This document shows, in pieces, positions 17,401-26,416 of a stretch of DNA of 64,000 bases. The stretch is from Xanthobacter dioxanivorans (GTDB lineage Bacteria; Pseudomonadota; Alphaproteobacteria; Rhizobiales; Xanthobacteraceae): positions 3,018,501-3,082,500 of the forward strand of contig NZ_CP063362.1 in the NCBI RefSeq assembly GCF_016807805.1. Reading direction: 5' to 3'. The position numbers and the translations under genes are program-made. Within the stretch, counting starts at the first letter, position 1, and each line of letters opens with the position of its first letter. Below the pieces are notes generated by a model, which did not search any database, had not been told where the DNA came from, and worked only from the letters and a program-made list of their open reading frames with translations.

Positions 17401-18165
17401 ATGACTTTAGCCCCTCAAACCGATCTCGCTCCGGCCGCGGCCGACGTGATTCTCTCCGCGCGCGACATCGCCGTGCAGTTCGGCGGCCTTCGGGCCGTCG
17501 ATGGTGTATCGCTGGACGTGCGGCGCGGAGAGGTTGTCGGCGTCATTGGCCCCAACGGCGCCGGCAAGACCACCTTCTTCCAGGTGCTCTCCGGCTTTGT
17601 GCGCGCCAGCGCCGGCGAAGTGCGCTTTCTTGGAGACCCGATCACCAATCTGCCGCCGGAGGCCATCTGCCGGCGTGGGCTCACCCGAACCTTCCAAATT
17701 GTGGAGGTGTTCCCGAGCCTGACCGTGCGCGAGACCCTCACCGCCGCGGCCCTGGTGCACCAGCCCATGGCGGCGGCTCGCCGGGTGGCGGAGGAAACCG
17801 CCGCCTTGGTCCGGCTCAAGGACAAGCTCGACCTCACCTGCCGCCAGCTCACGCTGCCGGACCAGAAGGCGCTCGAGATCGGCAAGGCGGTCGCCACCCG
17901 CCCGCAGATGATCCTGCTCGACGAGGTGATGGCCGGACTGCGGCCGAGCGAGGCCGAGGAGGTGGTCGCCCTGATCCGACGGCTCAGGGACGGCGGCATC
18001 ACCTTCCTGGTGGTCGAGCACCTCATGGAGGTCATCATGAGCATCTCCGACCGCGTGGTGGTGATCGGCGCCGGCCGCAAGATTGCGGAGGGGCCGCCGG
18101 ACGAGGTGGTGCGCAATCCGAAGGTCGTGGAAATCTATCTGGGCGAGGAGTTCGAGCTTGCTTGA
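17401..18165 (+). CDS. Liv-type ABC ATPase LivG (second system)
   Basis: This 254-residue ATPase has Walker A GPNGAGKTT and Walker B MILLDEVMAGLRP, with the switch His in VVEHLMEVI. The signature reads LTLPDQKALEIGKA, far from LSGGQ, and the Asp-Glu is followed by Val-Met-Ala instead of Pro-Ser. Both are recurrent in one LivG branch and do not imply inactivity. Here the ATPase genes precede the permease genes, the reverse of the first system, so the two systems are not a recent duplication. Confidence 0.91.
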   Translation: MTLAPQTDLAPAAADVILSARDIAVQFGGLRAVDGVSLDVRRGEVVGVIGPNGAGKTTFFQVLSGFVRASAGEVRFLGDPITNLPPEAICRRGLTRTFQIVEVFPSLTVRETLTAAALVHQPMAAARRVAEETAALVRLKDKLDLTCRQLTLPDQKALEIGKAVATRPQMILLDEVMAGLRPSEAEEVVALIRRLRDGGITFLVVEHLMEVIMSISDRVVVIGAGRKIAEGPPDEVVRNPKVVEIYLGEEFELA

Positions 18166-18865
18166 CATCTCCGGCCTCGTCTCCGGCTACGGCCGGATCA
18201 CCATCCTGCGCGGCGTCGACCTCTGCGTGCGCGAGGGGGAACTCGTGGCGCTGGTCGGCGTGAACGGCTCCGGCAAGACCACGCTCATGAAGACCATCGC
18301 CGGCCTGATCCGGCCCACGGGAGGCGCCATCCGCTTCGAGGCGGCGGAGCTCGACGGCCGGGGCTGCGAGCGGGCGGTGGAGGCTGGCGTGGTGCTGGTT
18401 CCGGAAGGCCGCATGGTGTTCCCACGGATGAGTGTGTGGGAAAACCTGATGCTCGGCGGCGTGCATCCGCGTGCGCGTGCGCGGCGGGCGGCGAGCCTTG
18501 AGCGGATCTTTGACCTGTTCCCCCGTCTTGCCGAGCGGCGGGACCAGCATGCCGGCAGCATGTCGGGTGGCGAGCAGCAGATGCTGGCCATCGGCCGCGG
18601 CCTCATGGCCCTGCCGCGGCTTCTGATCCTCGACGAGCCCTCGCTCGGCCTGTCCCCTCTCATGGTTCAGGAGACCTATGCCGCCCTCCGCCGGCTCAAC
18701 GGGGAAGGGCTCACCATCCTGCTCGCCGAGCAGAATGTGAAGCTGTCGCTCGCGGTCTCGAGCCGCGGATACGTGATCGAGAACGGCCGCATCGTGCTCG
18801 AAGGCGCTTCCGGCGACCTCGTGCGCGACCCTGCCACCCGCAAAGCCTATCTCGGGCGCCTGTGA
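18158..18865 (+). CDS. Liv-type ABC ATPase LivF (second system)
   Basis: This ATPase of 235 residues most likely starts at TTG 18158, inside the end of the LivG gene, with GAGGAG 8 bases upstream; this gives the usual N-terminus LDISGLVSGYGRITILRGV. Walker A GVNGSGKTT, signature MSGGEQQMLAIGRGL and Walker B LLILDEPSLGLSP are all present. It completes the nucleotide-binding pair for this importer. Confidence 0.9.
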   Translation: MLDISGLVSGYGRITILRGVDLCVREGELVALVGVNGSGKTTLMKTIAGLIRPTGGAIRFEAAELDGRGCERAVEAGVVLVPEGRMVFPRMSVWENLMLGGVHPRARARRAASLERIFDLFPRLAERRDQHAGSMSGGEQQMLAIGRGLMALPRLLILDEPSLGLSPLMVQETYAALRRLNGEGLTILLAEQNVKLSLAVSSRGYVIENGRIVLEGASGDLVRDPATRKAYLGRL

Positions 18866-18873
18866 GGACCCTC

Positions 18874-19740
18874 ATGTCTGGCGAAGTCTTGTTGCAAGCG
18901 GCAGTGCAGGGACTGCAGATGGGCGCGATCTATGCGCTCATCGCCCTCTCCATGACGCTGATCTTCAGCGTTGGCGGGCTCCTGAACTTCGCCCACGGCG
19001 ATTTCCTGGCGCTCGCCATGTATGGCAGCTTTATCCTCTACGCCGCGCTGAAGGTGGATGCCTACGTGGCCGCACCTTTCATGTTCCTGCTGTTCCTGGG
19101 GCTCGGCATCCTCCTGTTCCGGCGCCTCGTGCAGCCCGTGCTCGCGGCGGGGGTGCTCGCCGGCGCGCAACTCACGCTCGGCCTCGTCTTCGTGGAGCAG
19201 AACCTGATCCTGGTGCTGTTCGGAGGCGACTATCACACCGTGCCGACAGTGCTCTCGAACCGCAATCTCGTGATCGCGCCCCTGGTCATGCCGTGGGTGC
19301 TGGTGGTGGGGTCGGCGGCCGCAGCGACGCTGGCCGCTGTGCTCTATGTGGTGCTCATGCGCTCCGATTTCGGCCGGCAGGTGCGGGCGGTGACGCAGAA
19401 CCGCGACGCCGCCGCGCTCATGGGGATCCGCATCGACCGCATCCAGGCCCTGGCCTTCGGCCTCGGGATCGGACTGCTCGGCCTGACAGGCCCCATGATC
19501 GTCTCCCAGTTCACCCTCTCCCCCACCATGGGCCTCGACCTGACCCTCGTCGCCCTGATCGTCATGGTCATCGGCGGTATCGGCAACTTCCTCGGATCGA
19601 TGATCGGCGGCCTCATCATCGGCGTGGCGGAGAGCCTCGGCAGCCTGCTCTATGGCGGCACCGTTGGAGCGATGATCCCGTATGGCCTGCTCATCGTCGT
19701 ACTGCTGTTCCGTCCCCGCGGCCTCCTGGGAGAGCGCTGA
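18874..19740 (+). CDS. Liv-type ABC permease LivH (second system)
   Basis: This 288-residue permease starts at ATG 18874 with GAGG 6 bases upstream (a GTG at 18862 is an alternative). It has the family start LQMGAIYALIALSMTLIFSV followed by GGLLNFAHGDFLALAMYGS, with the conserved NFAHGD turn, and the coupling loop QVRAVTQNRDAAALMGI. About eight membrane segments can be traced. Its stop overlaps the start of LivM (TGATG). Confidence 0.92.
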   Translation: MSGEVLLQAAVQGLQMGAIYALIALSMTLIFSVGGLLNFAHGDFLALAMYGSFILYAALKVDAYVAAPFMFLLFLGLGILLFRRLVQPVLAAGVLAGAQLTLGLVFVEQNLILVLFGGDYHTVPTVLSNRNLVIAPLVMPWVLVVGSAAAATLAAVLYVVLMRSDFGRQVRAVTQNRDAAALMGIRIDRIQALAFGLGIGLLGLTGPMIVSQFTLSPTMGLDLTLVALIVMVIGGIGNFLGSMIGGLIIGVAESLGSLLYGGTVGAMIPYGLLIVVLLFRPRGLLGER

Positions 19741-20732
19741 TGACTGCCCTATTCTCCGGTTACGGTGGCCCTTTGCCCTGGATCGCGTTCGTCGTCATCG
19801 CCCTGGCGCCGTTCGCCCTGGGCGGTGGCAGCATCAGCATCGCCCTCCTGACGATGCTGTTCATCTATCTGTGCATCGCCTGGAATATTGTCGGCGGCAC
19901 CGCCGGCCAGTTCTGTATCGGCCATAGCCTGTTCCTGGCGGCGGGCGCCTACACGCCGACGTTGCTATCGATCCATTTCGGGTTGTCGCCCTGGATCGGC
20001 ATGTTCGCCGGCGCCGCGGTGGCGGTAATCATCGGCGTGTTCATCGCCTGGCTGTCCTTCCGCTACGCGCTGCCGCCCCTATCGTTCGCGCTGGTCACCA
20101 TCGCCTTTGCGATGCTCGGCTATCTCGCCCTCTCCTCCATCGACTTTTTCGGAGCGAGCCGCGGCCTCACGCTGCCGCGCGGCGGGCCGGCTTCCTACCA
20201 GTTCAGGAGCGACGGCACCTATTATGTCGTGATCGCGGTCCATGCGCTCGCCGCCCTTGTGCTCTCCGCGTGGCTCTACGGCAGCAAGATCGGCCTTTAT
20301 CTGCGTGCCCTGCGCGACAACGAACGCGCTGCCCACGCCATCGGCGTCCCGGTGCTGAAGTACAAGATGATGGCCATGGCGATCAGCGCCGGGCTCACCG
20401 CACTGGGTGGTACCTTCTATGCTCAGTATCTGCAGTTCGTGGAACCCCACACCTTCGCGGGCATCACCATCGTCATCGAGATCATCCTGTTCACGGTGGT
20501 AGGCGGCACGGGAACGGTCTGGGGTCCTGTGCTCGGCCCGCTGGTGCTGGTGCCTGCCGGCGAGTGGCTGCGCCATACGTTCGGCGATGCCCTGCCCGGC
20601 GTGCATCTGCTCATCTACGGGCTGCTCCTGGTGACGGTCATCCGCATTGCGCCGGATGGCCTCGTCGGTGCGCTCTCGCGGCGCTGGCCCAAGGCCGAAC
20701 TCCCACGGACGACGTCGACTGAGAGTGCATGA
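19740..20732 (+). CDS. Liv-type ABC permease LivM (second system)
   Basis: This 330-residue membrane subunit starts at ATG 19740, overlapping the LivH stop. The LivM signature GGTAGQFCIGHSLFLAAGAY is present, with the coupling loop IGLYLRALRDNERAAHAIGV and many hydrophobic stretches. It ends in the overlap ATGATGA with the acyl-CoA synthetase gene, linking uptake to activation of the substrate in one transcript. Confidence 0.92.
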   Translation: MTALFSGYGGPLPWIAFVVIALAPFALGGGSISIALLTMLFIYLCIAWNIVGGTAGQFCIGHSLFLAAGAYTPTLLSIHFGLSPWIGMFAGAAVAVIIGVFIAWLSFRYALPPLSFALVTIAFAMLGYLALSSIDFFGASRGLTLPRGGPASYQFRSDGTYYVVIAVHALAALVLSAWLYGSKIGLYLRALRDNERAAHAIGVPVLKYKMMAMAISAGLTALGGTFYAQYLQFVEPHTFAGITIVIEIILFTVVGGTGTVWGPVLGPLVLVPAGEWLRHTFGDALPGVHLLIYGLLLVTVIRIAPDGLVGALSRRWPKAELPRTTSTESA

Positions 20733-22837
20733 TGAACATGACCATCACCATGAATACGACGCCGGCCGACCGGCTCGCGCGCCTGATGGCCGCGACGCGG
20801 GTGGCCGTGGTCGGAGCCTCCGACGACCCCGCCAAGCTGACGGGTCGGCCGATCGCCTACATGTTGAAGCGCGGCTTCAAGGGCCAAATCCTCCCGGTGA
20901 ACCCATCCCGCAGCCAGGTGCAGGGACTGAAGTCCTATCCCTCGCTGGCTGCCATCGACGGGCCCGTGGACCTCGCCATCATCGGCACCGCCCCTGCACA
21001 GGTGGAGCCGGTCGTCGAAGAGGGAATCCGCTGCGGGATCGCGTCTTTCGTCGTGCTCAGCTCGGGCTTCGCCGAGCATGACGCCGAAGGCGCACGCCTC
21101 CAAACCCGGCTCGGCGCGCTGGCGCAGCAGCACGGCATTGCGCTGGTGGGGCCCAACTGCCTCGGGGTGATCAACGCCCACAGCGGGCTCATCGCCTCCT
21201 TCACCACGGCGATGGAAGGCAACGCCCTCGTCCCTGGCGGCTTCGGCTTCGTCACGCAGAGCGGCGCCCTCGGCGCCTACTGGCTCGACCTCGTGCTCCA
21301 GTCCGGTCTCGGAGTCAGCCGGTGGATCACCACCGGCAACGAGTGCGACATCGACATCGCCGCTGGCCTCTCCATGCTGGTGCATGATCCCGACACCCGC
21401 GTCATCGGCGCCTACGTGGAAGATGTGAAGCACGGCACCGCCTTCCGCGATGCTTTGCGCGACGCGGCCCGGGCCGGCAAGCCGGTGTTCCTGATCAAGG
21501 CCGGGCGCTCCGCTGCCGGAGCGGCCGCCGCGGCCTCCCACACCGGCGCCATCGCGGGGGAAGACCGCATCTATCAGGCCTGCTTTGATCAGTATGGTGC
21601 GGTGCGAGTGTCGTCCATCACGGAGTTGATCGACGCCGCCAAGCTGGTCCTCTTCGATGCGCTGCCCGCGGCGGGGCAGGCGGGGATACTGTCCGTGTCC
21701 GGTGGGGCCGGCGTCCTGCTCGCGGACGCCATCGAGAGCGCGGGTCTCAGCTTGCCGCGCCTCACCCCGGATACGGCGCAGGAGCTCGCGCGCTGTCTAC
21801 CCAAATATTCCAAGCCGCAGAACCCCATCGACCTCACCGCCAACGTCCTCTCGGACCCCACGATGTTCCGCCGCACCCTGGCCGTGGTGAGTTCGGCGCC
21901 GGAACTCGACTGCGCGATCTTGTTCATCGGCCTCATGCACTCCATTGCAGACGATCTGGCGCGGGCGATCCTCAGCGCCCGCGAGGCGAGCGGCCGCCCC
22001 TTCGTCGTCGTGTGGATCGGCGCGCCGCCGAACGTCGTGACCCGCCTTGGTGCAGCGCGCATTCCGGTCTATGGCGATATCCCGCAGGCGGTGGCCGCGC
22101 TCGCCAACGTGATGCGGAGCGCGAAAGCACGGCCCATGGCCCGCGAGATTCCGAACGCGCCACCGCCAGCCGGCCCGCATCCGGAGGCCTGCCAGCTCAC
22201 CGAATGGCGCAGCAAGGCCCGACTCGCCGGCCTCGGAGGCCTTGCCATTCCCGCAGGTGTCCTCGTCATCTCGCCCGAGGAGGTGGCCGCCGCCCTTGCA
22301 GACATCCCCGGCCCCTATGCGGCGAAGCTGCAGAGCCCGCAGATGCTGCACAAGAGCGACCATGGTGCCGTCGTACTGGGGCTCGCCGATGTCGCTTCGG
22401 CAACCGCCGCGACAGCCACGCTGCTGGAGCAAGGCGCGACAGCGGGTGTCTCATGCGAAGGTGTGCTCATTGAGCAGATGGTGCCGTTCGACTTCGAGCT
22501 GGTCGCGGGTCTGCGCCGGGATCCGGTATTCGGCGCGGTCCTCATGGTCGGCCGGGGCGGGGTGGAAGTCGAACTCGCGCCGGATGTCGTCATGGGGTTC
22601 CTTCCGCTTGGCGACGATGCCATCGAGGCCATGCTTCGCGGTCTGCGCTGCGCCAGGCTCTTCGACGGTTTCCGGGGGCGTGCGTCGGTGGACCTGCGGG
22701 CCGTCGCCCGGGCGCTGGCGGAGCTTTGCGAGCGCTTCCTCTCGGAGAGCAGGCTGGAGGAGATCGAGATCAATCCGCTTGTCCTGCGGGGGGCAAGCGC
22801 CGTCGCGCTCGACGCGCTCGTGAAGGAAGCGCCATAA
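20729..22837 (+). CDS. ADP/NDP-forming acyl-CoA synthetase (acetate--CoA ligase family)
   Basis: This 702-residue enzyme activates a carboxylic acid to its CoA thioester with NTP to NDP conversion. The order of domains is an N-terminal CoA-binding Rossmann domain (VAVVGASDDPAKLTGRP, about residues 20-130), two flavodoxin-like ligase domains with the phosphorylatable His in ASHTGAIAGEDRIYQ (about residue 270), and a C-terminal ATP-grasp domain (AAKLQSPQMLHKSDHGAVVLG through LEEIEINPLVL). The fused alpha-beta arrangement is common in proteobacteria for medium-chain or aromatic acids. It closes the second catabolic operon and probably acts on the acid brought in by the second Liv system. Confidence 0.92.
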   Translation: MMNMTITMNTTPADRLARLMAATRVAVVGASDDPAKLTGRPIAYMLKRGFKGQILPVNPSRSQVQGLKSYPSLAAIDGPVDLAIIGTAPAQVEPVVEEGIRCGIASFVVLSSGFAEHDAEGARLQTRLGALAQQHGIALVGPNCLGVINAHSGLIASFTTAMEGNALVPGGFGFVTQSGALGAYWLDLVLQSGLGVSRWITTGNECDIDIAAGLSMLVHDPDTRVIGAYVEDVKHGTAFRDALRDAARAGKPVFLIKAGRSAAGAAAAASHTGAIAGEDRIYQACFDQYGAVRVSSITELIDAAKLVLFDALPAAGQAGILSVSGGAGVLLADAIESAGLSLPRLTPDTAQELARCLPKYSKPQNPIDLTANVLSDPTMFRRTLAVVSSAPELDCAILFIGLMHSIADDLARAILSAREASGRPFVVVWIGAPPNVVTRLGAARIPVYGDIPQAVAALANVMRSAKARPMAREIPNAPPPAGPHPEACQLTEWRSKARLAGLGGLAIPAGVLVISPEEVAAALADIPGPYAAKLQSPQMLHKSDHGAVVLGLADVASATAATATLLEQGATAGVSCEGVLIEQMVPFDFELVAGLRRDPVFGAVLMVGRGGVEVELAPDVVMGFLPLGDDAIEAMLRGLRCARLFDGFRGRASVDLRAVARALAELCERFLSESRLEEIEINPLVLRGASAVALDALVKEAP

Positions 22838-23046
22838 CGACCGCAGCCGTCAGCGTTACCGACTCCAAAGGCGTCCGGCGCATCCGCATCGACCAGCCGC
22901 CGTCGAAACTGCCGGCGCGGCTGGCGCAACTCTCCCTGATGATGCACGAAAACGACAGCCGCTCCGGCGTGAGAGACACGATCGTGCGCTACCTGGACAA
23001 GCTCGGGGAGCAGGCTGGTCGCCACAGCGGGGCAAACGCGGCCTGA
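22834..23046 (+). pseudogene. Small reading frame of 70 residues whose start codon is ATA
   Basis: The acyl-CoA synthetase ends in CCATAACG. If the third base of ATA were G it would give the usual ATGA overlap start, with GAAGGA 6 bases upstream as ribosome site. The frame from 22834 runs 70 codons (ITTAAVSVTDSKGVRR, later PPSKLPARLAQLSLM and DTIVRYLDKLGEQAG) with coding-like composition. I do not recognise the family. Either the start has been lost, ATA is used, or an internal ATG near 22939 gives a shorter product. The rest of this 333-base gap (to 23170) shows nothing else. Confidence 0.45.
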
Positions 23047-23170
23047 GCCGGAATCCTAGCTGTTTAGTCCCGGCATTTGATGGATCGGATTGATGATGAA
23101 TCTCCCGGGTTCGATGGGAAGCGACCGCGCCGACCGATGTTAGCAAAGACCCTCTCAACTCCGGCCCATG

Positions 23171-24343
23171 TCAGTACGATCGCGGCAGCCCCAGATCATG
23201 CTGGGCCACGAAATTCAGCACCATCTCCTCGGCCACCGGCGCGAAGCGGAACAGGCGGGCGTCGCGCCACAGGCGCTCCACATGGAACTCCTTGGAGTAG
23301 CCCATGCCCCCCAGCGTCTGGATGGCACGGTCCGTGGCGAGCCCGGCGGCGTGACCGGCCAGCCATTTGGCCATGTTGGCCTCGCTGCCATAGGGCTGAC
23401 CCTGGTCGTAGAGCGTCGCCGCCTTGTGGTTCATGAGGCGCGCGCACTCGGCCTGGATGTGCGCTTCGGCGAGGGGGAACTGGACCCCTTGATAGGCGCC
23501 GATGGGCTGGCCGTTGAAGATCTTGCGGTCCTTGGCGTAGCTCACCGCGAGGCGGATGGCGAGCTCGGCGGTCGCGACGAGGCCGGAGGTGGTCACGATC
23601 CGCTCGGTGTTGAGCACATCGAGCAACTGCCGGAAGCCGCCATCTAGCGTTCCCACGAGCTCATGCCCGTCGACGCGCACATCTTCGAAGAACACCGCCG
23701 AAGAGGGGAGCGTGTTGGTTCCGACTTTTTCGATCGCCTGGTGGCTAATGCCGTCCCGATCCTGGTCGATGAGGAACAGGCTGATCCCGTCCACCTTGCT
23801 CCTCACATCCTCCGCCTTGGTGGTGCGGGCGACGGCAAGGATCTTCGTCGCCTGCGGGACCGCGGTGATCCAGATCTTCTGGCCGTTGAGGCGCCAACCG
23901 CTGCCCTCTGCGCGGGCGAACGCCTTCAGGGCAAGGGTGTTGGTGCCGGCGTCCGGCTCGGTCAGCGCCATGGCGAATGTGGCTTTGCCGGAGACCAGCT
24001 TCGGCAGCAGCTCGCGCTTCATGTCCGGCGTGCCGAACTTCGTCAGCGTGATCCCGCCGAAGATGGGATTGCACATGAACATCTGGCTCAAAGTCGAGCC
24101 GCCACCGGCCGCGCACAAGGCCTCGACCGCCATCGCCAGTTCGGTCATGCCGAGGCCGGCACCGCCATATTCCTCTGGGATGGCAATGCCGCACAGGCCC
24201 GCGTTGCAGATCTCCTCCCAGGCCGCCTTCGGAAACTCCTTGTTCGCGTCGAGGGTCCGCCAGTAATCGAGCCCGAATTTCTCGCCAACGCGACGGGCGG
24301 TATCAATGAGGAGGCGCTGTTCTTCGGTGCGTGCGAAATCCAT
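23171..24343 (-). CDS. Acyl-CoA dehydrogenase (second)
   Basis: This 390-residue flavoenzyme has the start MDFARTEEQRLLIDTARRV, a middle domain with FAMALTEPDAGTNTLALKAFA and LNGQKIWITAV, and a C-terminal domain with TLGGMGYSKEFHVERLWRDARLFRFAPVAEEM. In the last stretch the Glu of AEEM occupies the usual catalytic-base region. It is the last gene of the - strand 2-oxo acid dehydrogenase operon. It may oxidise the branched or short acyl-CoA that this complex releases, the same logic as in branched-chain amino acid degradation. Confidence 0.92.
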   Translation of the reverse strand: MDFARTEEQRLLIDTARRVGEKFGLDYWRTLDANKEFPKAAWEEICNAGLCGIAIPEEYGGAGLGMTELAMAVEALCAAGGGSTLSQMFMCNPIFGGITLTKFGTPDMKRELLPKLVSGKATFAMALTEPDAGTNTLALKAFARAEGSGWRLNGQKIWITAVPQATKILAVARTTKAEDVRSKVDGISLFLIDQDRDGISHQAIEKVGTNTLPSSAVFFEDVRVDGHELVGTLDGGFRQLLDVLNTERIVTTSGLVATAELAIRLAVSYAKDRKIFNGQPIGAYQGVQFPLAEAHIQAECARLMNHKAATLYDQGQPYGSEANMAKWLAGHAAGLATDRAIQTLGGMGYSKEFHVERLWRDARLFRFAPVAEEMVLNFVAQHDLGLPRSY

Positions 24344-24364
24344 GATGGTCGAGATCCTTAGCTT

Positions 24365-25585
24365 TCACGCGCGCAGAAGCGCCAGGGGCTGTTGCAGAAG
24401 CTTCGTGACGAGGTCGAGGAAACGCGCGGCCTTCACGCCGTCGAGCACGCGGTGATCGCAGGACAGGACGAGGCCCGCTTCCTGCCTCAAGGCCGGCGCG
24501 CCGGATGCGTCGGGCCGGAACACAGGCTTCACCGCCGCAACACCGAGAATGGACGACTGGCCCGGATTGATGATCGGCACGAGGTGCGAGGCTCCGAACA
24601 TGCCGACATTGGAGACCGAGATCGCTCCACCGGCGAGATCCTCTGCCGCAAGCCTGCCCTCCCGCGTCTTCTCCACAGCGGCGCTCATGGTGCGTGCGGT
24701 CGCGTCGATGGAGAGCGCGGCGACATTGCGCACCATGGGTACGAGGAGGCCCCTCGGCGTGTCGACGGCGACGCCCACGTCGGTAGCATGGAGTTCCTCC
24801 ACGCAGTCTTCCGTCCACACGACGTTCATCTCCGGCATGCGGGCAAGGGCACGGCCCACCGCGGCGACGACGAAATGGGTCAGGCTGATCCGCGGCGCAT
24901 CCGGCGCGGTGTTCAGTTCCTCGCGCAAACTCAGCAGGCGCGTCACATCCGCCTCGGCCAGCACATAGAAGTGCGGTATCTCCTGCTTGGCCGCCGTGAG
25001 CCGGCGCGCCACCACTTTCTCGATGGCGCTCGCTGGCCGCCGCTTGCCGCCGGGCGGCATGGACGTCGGCGCGGCCGCGTTCACGGTCTGCGGCGCTGCG
25101 GGCGCGGCGACCTGTCCGCGGCGCCCGAGCGCCGCCGTGACGTCTGCGGCCTTGATCCGTCCGCGCGGGCCTGACCCCGAGAGCAAGGACAGCTCGATGC
25201 CGCCTTCCCGCGCTATCCTGCGCGCGAGAGGCGTCGCGATGATGCGCCCGCCGCCCTGGGGCGCCACCTCGCGATCGACGGGCCCGGCAGCCGGCGTGTC
25301 CGTGGACGGGGCAGGGCCGGCCTCCGGGAGCGGTTGATCCGCGCCTCCCTCGCCGGTCCAGGTGGCGACGACGGCACCCACCGGCACCACGTCGCCGGCG
25401 GACACGACGATGCGTTCGACCCGCCCCGGCCCCTGCGCCGCCACCTCCGTGGCGATCTTCTCCGTCTCGACGACGAACAGAACGTCCCCCGTCTGCACGT
25501 CGTCGCCAGGACCGACCCGCCACGACGCCAGCAGCCCCTCAGTCATGGTGAGGCCGAGCTTCGGCATCACGATCGCGCTCGTCAT
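24365..25585 (-). CDS. Dihydrolipoamide acyltransferase (E2) of a 2-oxo acid dehydrogenase complex
   Basis: This 406-residue E2 has a single N-terminal lipoyl domain with the lipoylated Lys in VETEKIATEV (residue about 43). A peripheral-subunit-binding domain follows (ATPLARRIAREGGIELSLLSGSGPRGRI), and the C-terminal catalytic domain carries the active-site SCDHRVLDGVKAARFL (His-x3-Asp-Gly). It transfers the acyl group made by the adjacent E1 to CoA. No E3 (dihydrolipoamide dehydrogenase) gene is present in the window, so the housekeeping E3 is probably shared. Confidence 0.92.
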   Translation of the reverse strand: MTSAIVMPKLGLTMTEGLLASWRVGPGDDVQTGDVLFVVETEKIATEVAAQGPGRVERIVVSAGDVVPVGAVVATWTGEGGADQPLPEAGPAPSTDTPAAGPVDREVAPQGGGRIIATPLARRIAREGGIELSLLSGSGPRGRIKAADVTAALGRRGQVAAPAAPQTVNAAAPTSMPPGGKRRPASAIEKVVARRLTAAKQEIPHFYVLAEADVTRLLSLREELNTAPDAPRISLTHFVVAAVGRALARMPEMNVVWTEDCVEELHATDVGVAVDTPRGLLVPMVRNVAALSIDATARTMSAAVEKTREGRLAAEDLAGGAISVSNVGMFGASHLVPIINPGQSSILGVAAVKPVFRPDASGAPALRQEAGLVLSCDHRVLDGVKAARFLDLVTKLLQQPLALLRA

Positions 25586-25618
25586 GGCTCGCCTCCAATG
25601 GCCGCACCCGTTCCTCCG

Positions 25619-26401
25619 TCAGACGCCGCGGAACGCTGCGGGCCTCTTATCGAGAAACGCCGAGCAGCCCTCGTGGGCGTCGGCGGTGTCGAGCACGAGG
25701 CCGATCATCGCCTGCTCGTGGCGGAGGGCGGAGCGCAGGGGCATCTCGTCTCCATCGACCAGCGCGCGCTTGAGCAGCTTCAGCACCAGCGGCGACTTCC
25801 CGGCGATGGCGTCGGCCATGGCGAACGCTTCGGCCATCAGCTCGGCCACCGGCACCACCTTGTTGATCAGCCCGATGCGCTCGGCATCCTGCGCGGTGAT
25901 GCGGTCGCCCAGGAACATGAGCTCGCGGGCCTTGCAGGGCGCCACCTGGCGCAGCAGCCGCTGCGAACCGCCGGCTCCCGGGAAAAGGCCGAGGTTGACC
26001 TCCGGCAGGCCGAACCGTGCGCTGTCGGCGGCGATGCGGATGTCCGTGCACAGGAGCAGCTCGGTGCCTCCGCCCAGCGCCCAGCCGTTCACCGCCGAGA
26101 TGGTGGGCTTGTCCAGCGTCTCGATCCGCCGGAATACCGTGTGCAGCCGCTCGCCGAGCTCCAGATAGTGGGCGAGGCCCTGGCGCGCGTTCAGGTCGGC
26201 GATGTCGCCGCCGGCCACGAAGGCCCGGTTGCCCGCGCCGGTGAGCACGAGCACGCGCACCTCGGCATCCGCCTCCGCCGCGCCGACGGCGCGGTCAAGG
26301 GCCGCGAGGGTGTCCATGTCGAGGGCGTTGAGGGTCTCGGGACGGTTGATGGTGATGAGCGCGACATTCTGGCGGCGCTCGAGCGTGACGCGGTCTTCCA
26401 T
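25619..26401 (-). CDS. Enoyl-CoA hydratase (crotonase family, canonical Glu pair)
   Basis: This 260-residue protein retains the classic hydratase residues. The oxyanion hole is formed by FVAGGDIADL and NGWALGGGTELLLCTDI, and the two Glu are in GGGTELLL and LPEVNLGLFPGAGGSQRL. It lies between E2 and E1 beta genes, 33 and 15 bases apart, so it is expressed with the complex. Insertion of a hydratase inside an E1-E2 operon is unusual and suggests a dedicated pathway. Confidence 0.92.
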   Translation of the reverse strand: MEDRVTLERRQNVALITINRPETLNALDMDTLAALDRAVGAAEADAEVRVLVLTGAGNRAFVAGGDIADLNARQGLAHYLELGERLHTVFRRIETLDKPTISAVNGWALGGGTELLLCTDIRIAADSARFGLPEVNLGLFPGAGGSQRLLRQVAPCKARELMFLGDRITAQDAERIGLINKVVPVAELMAEAFAMADAIAGKSPLVLKLLKRALVDGDEMPLRSALRHEQAMIGLVLDTADAHEGCSAFLDKRPAAFRGV

Positions 26402-26416
26402 GGCACTCTCCGAAGC

